Positions 59,663 through 64,000 of a stretch of 64,000 bases of DNA are shown in pieces. The notes beneath the pieces were generated by a model, which was not told where the DNA came from, ran no database searches, and was given only the letters and a program-made list of their open reading frames with translations. This DNA comes from Fibrobacter sp. UWB2. Lineage in GTDB: Bacteria; Fibrobacterota; Fibrobacteria; Fibrobacterales; Fibrobacteraceae. A program made the position numbers and the translations under genes. Position 1 is the stretch's first letter; every line of letters begins with the position of its first letter. Location: contig NZ_MWQK01000001.1 in assembly GCF_002210425.1 (NCBI RefSeq), positions 682,001 to 746,000 of the forward strand, read 5' to 3'.

Positions 59663-60625
59663 ATGCACGAATTAATCCAAGAATCTGAAGTTGAAAAAGC
59701 CGTACAAATTATTTTTGACGATTACAATCGCGGCAAGCATATCGACAATATCGATATTTACAATCGACCCGACCAAGCCGAGATCCAGACGATTTTGCAA
59801 AATCTGATTCGAGTCGTTTACCCCGGACACTTCAGAGATCGTTCGCATAAGATTTACAACCCTAAAAATAGCTTTGCAGTTCTTATCGAAGATACGTTTT
59901 ACCACCTCCACAAACAGGTGGCAATTGCGCTAGATTACTGCAAATTGCGCGGTTCCATGACCTCGGACGAGCGCAAAATCGAAAGCTATAGAATCTGTAA
60001 GGAATTTTTCGCCAAGATTCCGCAAATCCGCGAATTCCTGGAAACCGATTTACACGCCGCTTATGACGGCGATCCCGCTGCCGGTTGCCTTGACGAGATT
60101 ATCCTCGCCTACCCCGGCCTCATGGCGACAACCATTTACCGTATCGCCCACGAACTTTATCTTTTGCACGTTCCGGTTCTCCCGCGACTCATGACCGAAT
60201 ATGCCCATTCCAAAACGGGCATCGACATCCATCCGGGTGCAACCATCGGCAAATACTTCTTTATCGATCACGGCACAGGCATCGTGATTGGCGAAACCGC
60301 AGTCATCGGCAAGAACGTCAAGATTTACCAAGGCGTCACGCTCGGCGCACTTTCAACTCGCGGCGGACAAAAGCTCTCCGGCAAAAAGCGTCACCCCACC
60401 ATTCAAGACAACGTCACTATTTACGCGGGAGCCTCCATTCTCGGCGGAGATACCGTTGTTGGCGAAAACGCAATTATCGGCGGCAACGCCTTCATCACGC
60501 GATCCATCGAGGCCAACACTCGCGTCAGCCTCAAGAATCTTGAAATGGATTACGTTTCAACCACCAATAGCAAGCACAAGACAGAAGAACTCCAGCAAAG
60601 CGACGAGTGGTATTACATTATTTAG
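59663..60625 (+). CDS. cysE: serine O-acetyltransferase
   Basis: 320 residues. N-terminal helical domain, then a left-handed beta-helix with hexapeptides: GIDIHPGATIG, FIDHGTGIVIGE, GVTLGALSTRGG, HPTIQDNVTIYAGASILGG. Makes O-acetylserine for cysteine synthesis. It is of the longer, EpsC-like type and accompanies family 2A encapsulins elsewhere. No clear ribosome site. A heptamer repeat starts at its stop codon. Confidence 0.93.
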   Translation: MHELIQESEVEKAVQIIFDDYNRGKHIDNIDIYNRPDQAEIQTILQNLIRVVYPGHFRDRSHKIYNPKNSFAVLIEDTFYHLHKQVAIALDYCKLRGSMTSDERKIESYRICKEFFAKIPQIREFLETDLHAAYDGDPAAGCLDEIILAYPGLMATTIYRIAHELYLLHVPVLPRLMTEYAHSKTGIDIHPGATIGKYFFIDHGTGIVIGETAVIGKNVKIYQGVTLGALSTRGGQKLSGKKRHPTIQDNVTIYAGASILGGDTVVGENAIIGGNAFITRSIEANTRVSLKNLEMDYVSTTNSKHKTEELQQSDEWYYII

Positions 60626-60670
60626 TAGGAAGTAGGCGGTAGGAAGTAGGAAGTGGTTTGTAGGAAGTAA
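60623..60670 (+). repeat. period-7 degenerate repeat
   Basis: TAGGAAG, TAGGCGG, TAGGAAG, TAGGAAG, TGGTTTG, TAGGAAG, beginning at the stop codon of cysE. Confidence 0.75.
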
Positions 60671-60678
60671 AAAGGACA

Positions 60679-60707
60679 AAACCCGCACTCGGACGAGCAC
60701 GGGTTTT
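60679..60707. terminator. shared terminator, cysE and pectate lyase
   Basis: AAACCCG, inner CTCG/CGAG, CGGGTTTT. T-rich on both sides, so it can act in both directions. Confidence 0.7.
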
Positions 60708-60727
60708 CAATTTATTTTAAGATAAGA

Positions 60728-62518
60728 TTATCGAACAGTTATGCGTCGCGTTTCATGACCGACTCGCAAGAGGTACATGCCCGCACGAGGAACGGTTATC
60801 AAGCTTTCGCGACCCAAGGACTGAACTTTTGTAATCAGCCTGCCCTGGGCATCCAGGAGATACGCCGCCTGCGTAGCTCCTTGCACGGTAAGCACACGAC
60901 CGTCGACAGTGACATTGAAATGCGGAGCAACCGTAGCGACATTCAGCGAAGTCGTGCCCTGCTCCGAGCTAGAGCTCGAATCAACTTTGCTAGAACTTGA
61001 TTCAACAGAACTAGAGCTAGACTCTGCAACCGCTCCATTTGCACCAACAACCATAATAGTTCCGTTCTTGGTCGCATTTGTCGTAGCCCCAGTTGTCGTT
61101 ACGGTAAAGTTGTACGCCCCCACAGCAGCATTTTGAGCGACCGTACCTGAGATGTAAAAATCAGTTCCCTTCATTGTTCCAACAACACCATCAGGCAGTC
61201 CCGTAACAGTCGCACCCGTGGCGCCAGCGACAGTAAAGTAGAATTCTTCGATAGATTCACCTTGCTTGACTTCTTGCTTGGCGCTACCCGAGCCGTGCTT
61301 AGTAAGCGTCGCCGTTCCAGAAACAACCTCCCCCTGCGAGGAACTAGATACAGCCTGCGAGGAGCTGGACTGCGCGACACTGCTGCTGGACTTTGCGACG
61401 CTGGAGCTAGACACCGCGACACTTGAACTAGACACAGCCACGCTGGAACTAGACGCTGCTTCGCTTGAAGAAGATGCGGGCGTTACCGTTTGAGATTTTC
61501 CCGGATCAGGGAGCGTTGCACCTGCATACAGCTTAATAGAATCACGAAGGGCATAAGCCTTTGCCTGCGTACTCACATCGGTCAGGCTCATGGAATAGCT
61601 CGGCTTGAACGCCGTACCCGTACCGTCCTGCTTCTTCTTCACGTTCTCTTCGTAATTTTCAATCATTTGCGCCGCCGTAATGGTACCATCGCTCGTGTAA
61701 AGGTCAAGCGCCTTCTGCACACCGATAAACACGTTCCTTTCAATGCGGATATCAGCCTCGACTGCTGCACGCACGCAATAGCTCGCATTCTTGCTATCGA
61801 AGAGGTTGTTCGCCACATGTACCTTGCCAAAACGCACACGCGGCATGCGTTCCACCACGCCGTCAGCCCACCACGTATGGTGAATCGTGACATTTAGGTG
61901 CCCACGGTCGCTCGTCTTTGTCTTGCTGTTGCCAATCAAGTTGCTGAACTGGTGACCTGTCGATGCAGAGGTATAGCTGAACTTGGTCCAAGAAATCGTC
62001 ACGTAGTCCGAAGCATTGGTAATGTCCAGGTTACCGTCGTGACCGTCATACACGTCGACATGGTCAATCCACACATTCTTGGATTCGTGATTCACTTGGA
62101 GACAATCTTCATCATCGTCATCGTGCGCACCCACACCCTTGAATTTCAGGTTGCGGATGATGACGTTCTTCGAGCCGCTCAGTTTCATGGCGCTACCCGA
62201 AGCGGGCTGCGCAATGATGGCGCCCTGGTAGCCGTAAATCGTCACGTTGCTACCGACTTCCACCGGACCCATGTACGTACCCGGCTTCACGTAGATAATC
62301 TTGTTGCCCGCCTTGGCGTAGCTCTTGAGGTCGTTCACGTTGTCGACCGTAACCTCGGAGTAGCCCTTGCCGCCCGTAGTGCCACCATTCTGCGTGGCAA
62401 AACCCGCCATCGGAAAATCAGGCGATGTCACCGCAAACGCAGGAACAGCAGCCGTTGTGACAGCCAAAGCCGCAAAAGTAGCGGCAACACCAATCGATTT
62501 AGAGAACAAATAATTCAT
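60728..62518 (-). CDS. secreted PL1 pectate lyase
   Basis: 596 residues from ATG 62518 (GGGATG upstream; the frame opens 18 codons earlier). Signal peptide, then a parallel beta-helix lyase to about residue 330: NVWIDHVDVYDGHDGNLDIT (Ca2+ Asp), HHTWWADGVVERMPRVRFG (catalytic Arg). Long Ser-rich linkers, repeating SSSSVA, join a beta module and a second Ser-rich stretch. The last 60 residues (AAYLLDAQGRLI, MYLLRVGHETRRITVR) resemble a type A sorting domain of the type IX secretion system. Cleaves pectin outside the cell. Confidence 0.9.
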   Translation of the reverse strand: MNYLFSKSIGVAATFAALAVTTAAVPAFAVTSPDFPMAGFATQNGGTTGGKGYSEVTVDNVNDLKSYAKAGNKIIYVKPGTYMGPVEVGSNVTIYGYQGAIIAQPASGSAMKLSGSKNVIIRNLKFKGVGAHDDDDEDCLQVNHESKNVWIDHVDVYDGHDGNLDITNASDYVTISWTKFSYTSASTGHQFSNLIGNSKTKTSDRGHLNVTIHHTWWADGVVERMPRVRFGKVHVANNLFDSKNASYCVRAAVEADIRIERNVFIGVQKALDLYTSDGTITAAQMIENYEENVKKKQDGTGTAFKPSYSMSLTDVSTQAKAYALRDSIKLYAGATLPDPGKSQTVTPASSSSEAASSSSVAVSSSSVAVSSSSVAKSSSSVAQSSSSQAVSSSSQGEVVSGTATLTKHGSGSAKQEVKQGESIEEFYFTVAGATGATVTGLPDGVVGTMKGTDFYISGTVAQNAAVGAYNFTVTTTGATTNATKNGTIMVVGANGAVAESSSSSVESSSSKVDSSSSSEQGTTSLNVATVAPHFNVTVDGRVLTVQGATQAAYLLDAQGRLITKVQSLGRESLITVPRAGMYLLRVGHETRRITVR

Positions 62519-62658
62519 AAAACATCCCTTTTTTTCCTTAAATTTATGCCGAAAGACAAGGGAAAACATCAAAAAAGAGGACCTCCCAACTCAAAGTGTC
62601 CTCTATAGACAACTCCGTTTTAACCGAAAAATCAATTACGATCCACTCCTTGCACGAA

Positions 62659-62689
62659 AAGGCTTGCCCCCCTAAGGAGCAAGCCTTTA
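62659..62689 (-). terminator. hairpin after the beta-helix protein gene
   Basis: AAAGGCTTGC / GCAAGCCTTT stem; on the minus strand it is followed by TTTT at most. Modest confidence as a terminator. Confidence 0.55.
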
Positions 62690-62717
62690 GTGTTTAGGAG
62701 GAAATTCAAGGGAAAGG

Positions 62718-64000
62718 CTATTTTTCGTAGTAGGTCATGCCATTCGGGAGGGTAACTTCGGTCATGCCGCTCACATCTACCTGGGACACAGAGCTGACTT
62801 CGCCACCGTAAATAATCATGCTACCAGAAGAGCTAGGCTTGAAAGCGGCTTTGCTAGAACCATACGCCGTACCAGCCGTGTAGCTTGTAGCAGTGCAATA
62901 AGGATACTCTTCGGTTTGACTTCCGAAACCAAGCAACACGCCACCATTGATGCTAAATCCATTATCCGTGTCAATAAGTCCGCCAGCCGTATTCGTGGAG
63001 CAAGAGCTAGAGCCGCCCCAGCTTCCGCCCTGATTACCGCCCTGATTTCCTGGAGCAAACATTGCGCTAGACCTTCCACTAGAACCGATTTCAAGGAGCA
63101 AAACGCCTCCGCTCATTGTTGCCGTTCCATTGGCATCAAGCACATCAATATCGTTACCCGCCGCATAGAGGTAATGGTAACCGCCACTGATAATGATATA
63201 ACCCTTGGAGCCGCTCATCATGCCAGTCGGGCCGCCGCGGCCACCCCACTGAGAACCACTCGATGAGTTGGCATCAGCCGAGCCTCCCGCCGCATTCCAA
63301 GCATCATCGCTTGCAACCGTCGCCGTCTTTCCGCCTTCTGCCCTGATGTAGAACGCTTCAATACCTTCGACAGCCTTGGTGATGTTGATGGAACCATCAG
63401 AGATGCGCAATGTTGAATCGGCATGGATGCCGTCATCGCCCGCAGAAATCGTTGTGCGTCCACCGTTAAAATAAATGTTCATGTTGGAATGGAGCCCATC
63501 ATCGCCGGATGTCACGCTTGTTACGCCACCATTGATGTAAAGACGATTATCCGTAGCAATACCTTTTCCCTTGCTGTTTACGGTAATAAGCGGTGTCGAG
63601 GTAGAATCCGCAATCAAGATGTAGTTGTAAGCCAGGATGCCATCATCGCCTGCATTGATGTTGAACTCACCACCAGTAATAATCACAATTCCCTTTTCTT
63701 CCGTGACTACACCTTCGTCGTCGCCCTCGTCGCTCTTGATTCCGTCGCCATTTGTTGCAGTCAGTTCAAAATAACCGCCCTCAATATTTACAGAGCCCTT
63801 GCCCTTGATGGCGTGATTTTTGGCTTTGACTGTAATTTCGGGCAAGTCACGAATGCGCAAATCGTTGCTGCAATGAATTCCGTTGTTGTAGTTTCCGGTT
63901 ACGGTCAACGCGCCGCTACCCTTAATCGTCAAGTCATCCTTGGCATAGATAGTCGCATTTGTCGTGTCGCTGGAACCGTTAGACTTTGTATAAGATTTCG
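62718..64000 (-). CDS. Cthe_2159-like carbohydrate-binding beta-helix protein (5' end outside)
   Basis: 427 codons visible; the frame stays open to the window edge (KSYTKSNGSSDTTNATIYAK...), so the start and any signal lie beyond 64000. Repeated rungs of the form GSVNIEGG, GDDGIL, GDDGLHS, GDDGIHAD, with many Asp/Gly, match the Cthe_2159 fold (PF14262), which binds cellulose or pectin and calcium. A Gly/Ser/Asn-rich segment (NQGGNQGGSWGG) interrupts it. Neighbours the pectate lyase, so probably acts on the same plant material. Confidence 0.8.
   Translation of the reverse strand, partial: KSYTKSNGSSDTTNATIYAKDDLTIKGSGALTVTGNYNNGIHCSNDLRIRDLPEITVKAKNHAIKGKGSVNIEGGYFELTATNGDGIKSDEGDDEGVVTEEKGIVIITGGEFNINAGDDGILAYNYILIADSTSTPLITVNSKGKGIATDNRLYINGGVTSVTSGDDGLHSNMNIYFNGGRTTISAGDDGIHADSTLRISDGSINITKAVEGIEAFYIRAEGGKTATVASDDAWNAAGGSADANSSSGSQWGGRGGPTGMMSGSKGYIIISGGYHYLYAAGNDIDVLDANGTATMSGGVLLLEIGSSGRSSAMFAPGNQGGNQGGSWGGSSSCSTNTAGGLIDTDNGFSINGGVLLGFGSQTEEYPYCTATSYTAGTAYGSSKAAFKPSSSGSMIIYGGEVSSVSQVDVSGMTEVTLPNGMTYYEK

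Overview
The window reads as chromosome of a Fibrobacter-like gut or rumen anaerobe. Pointers are a lipoprotein with the Fibrobacter paralogous (FISUMP) domain, a secreted PL1 pectate lyase with poly-Ser linkers and a sorting-type C-terminus, a Cthe_2159-like beta-helix protein, and an anaerobic sulfate-reduction set. No rRNA, tRNA, insertion sequence, phage or CRISPR array was found.

Layout. 1-8.1 kb: end of an EAL protein, two membrane proteins (the larger NrfD-like), MntP, LigA, and two lipoproteins. 8.1-8.4 kb: a candidate small RNA with its own promoter and terminator. 8.4-11.3 kb: a His-rich COG0523 GTPase and RmuC. 11.4-16.8 kb: a minus-strand kinase / vWA / PP2C / ankyrin-membrane operon of the TerY-P type. 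17.0-20.4 kb: trpE and a trpG-trpD fusion behind a Trp attenuator.

20.5-35.4 kb and 50.0-60.6 kb hold two blocks of sulfur genes. The first has a siroheme sulfite reductase, AprA/AprB, CysD/CysN, a porin, a sulfate-binding lipoprotein, CysT/CysW/CysA, and a MetY operon that also encodes a methionine S-methyltransferase-like enzyme and a DMSP-lyase-like cupin. The second has another sulfate-binding protein, another MetY-type enzyme, TusA, a ThiS-like carrier, an E1, two JAMM peptidases, a carrier-E1-rhodanese fusion, a family 2A encapsulin, its cysteine desulfurase cargo and a serine acetyltransferase. Seven of these transcription units begin with the same promoter: a CTATA/AATAA box exactly 39-40 bp upstream of TTGGAC, an 18-bp spacer, then TATATT. 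I read this as one sulfur regulon.

Between the two blocks are a small membrane protein, bioB, a LysE exporter, and an AT-rich 12-kb minus-strand glycan cluster (37.9-49.9 kb). The cluster has a Wzm/Wzt ABC exporter, a pyruvyl transferase, six GT2 glycosyltransferases (five tandem copies of one gene), a polyol-phosphate polymerase, a TarI-like cytidylyltransferase and an SDR. The window ends with pectin-related secreted proteins.

Dispersed palindromes and period-7 repeats fill many intergenic gaps, usually starting at a stop codon. Two copies of the palindromes lie in frame inside ligA and aprA.
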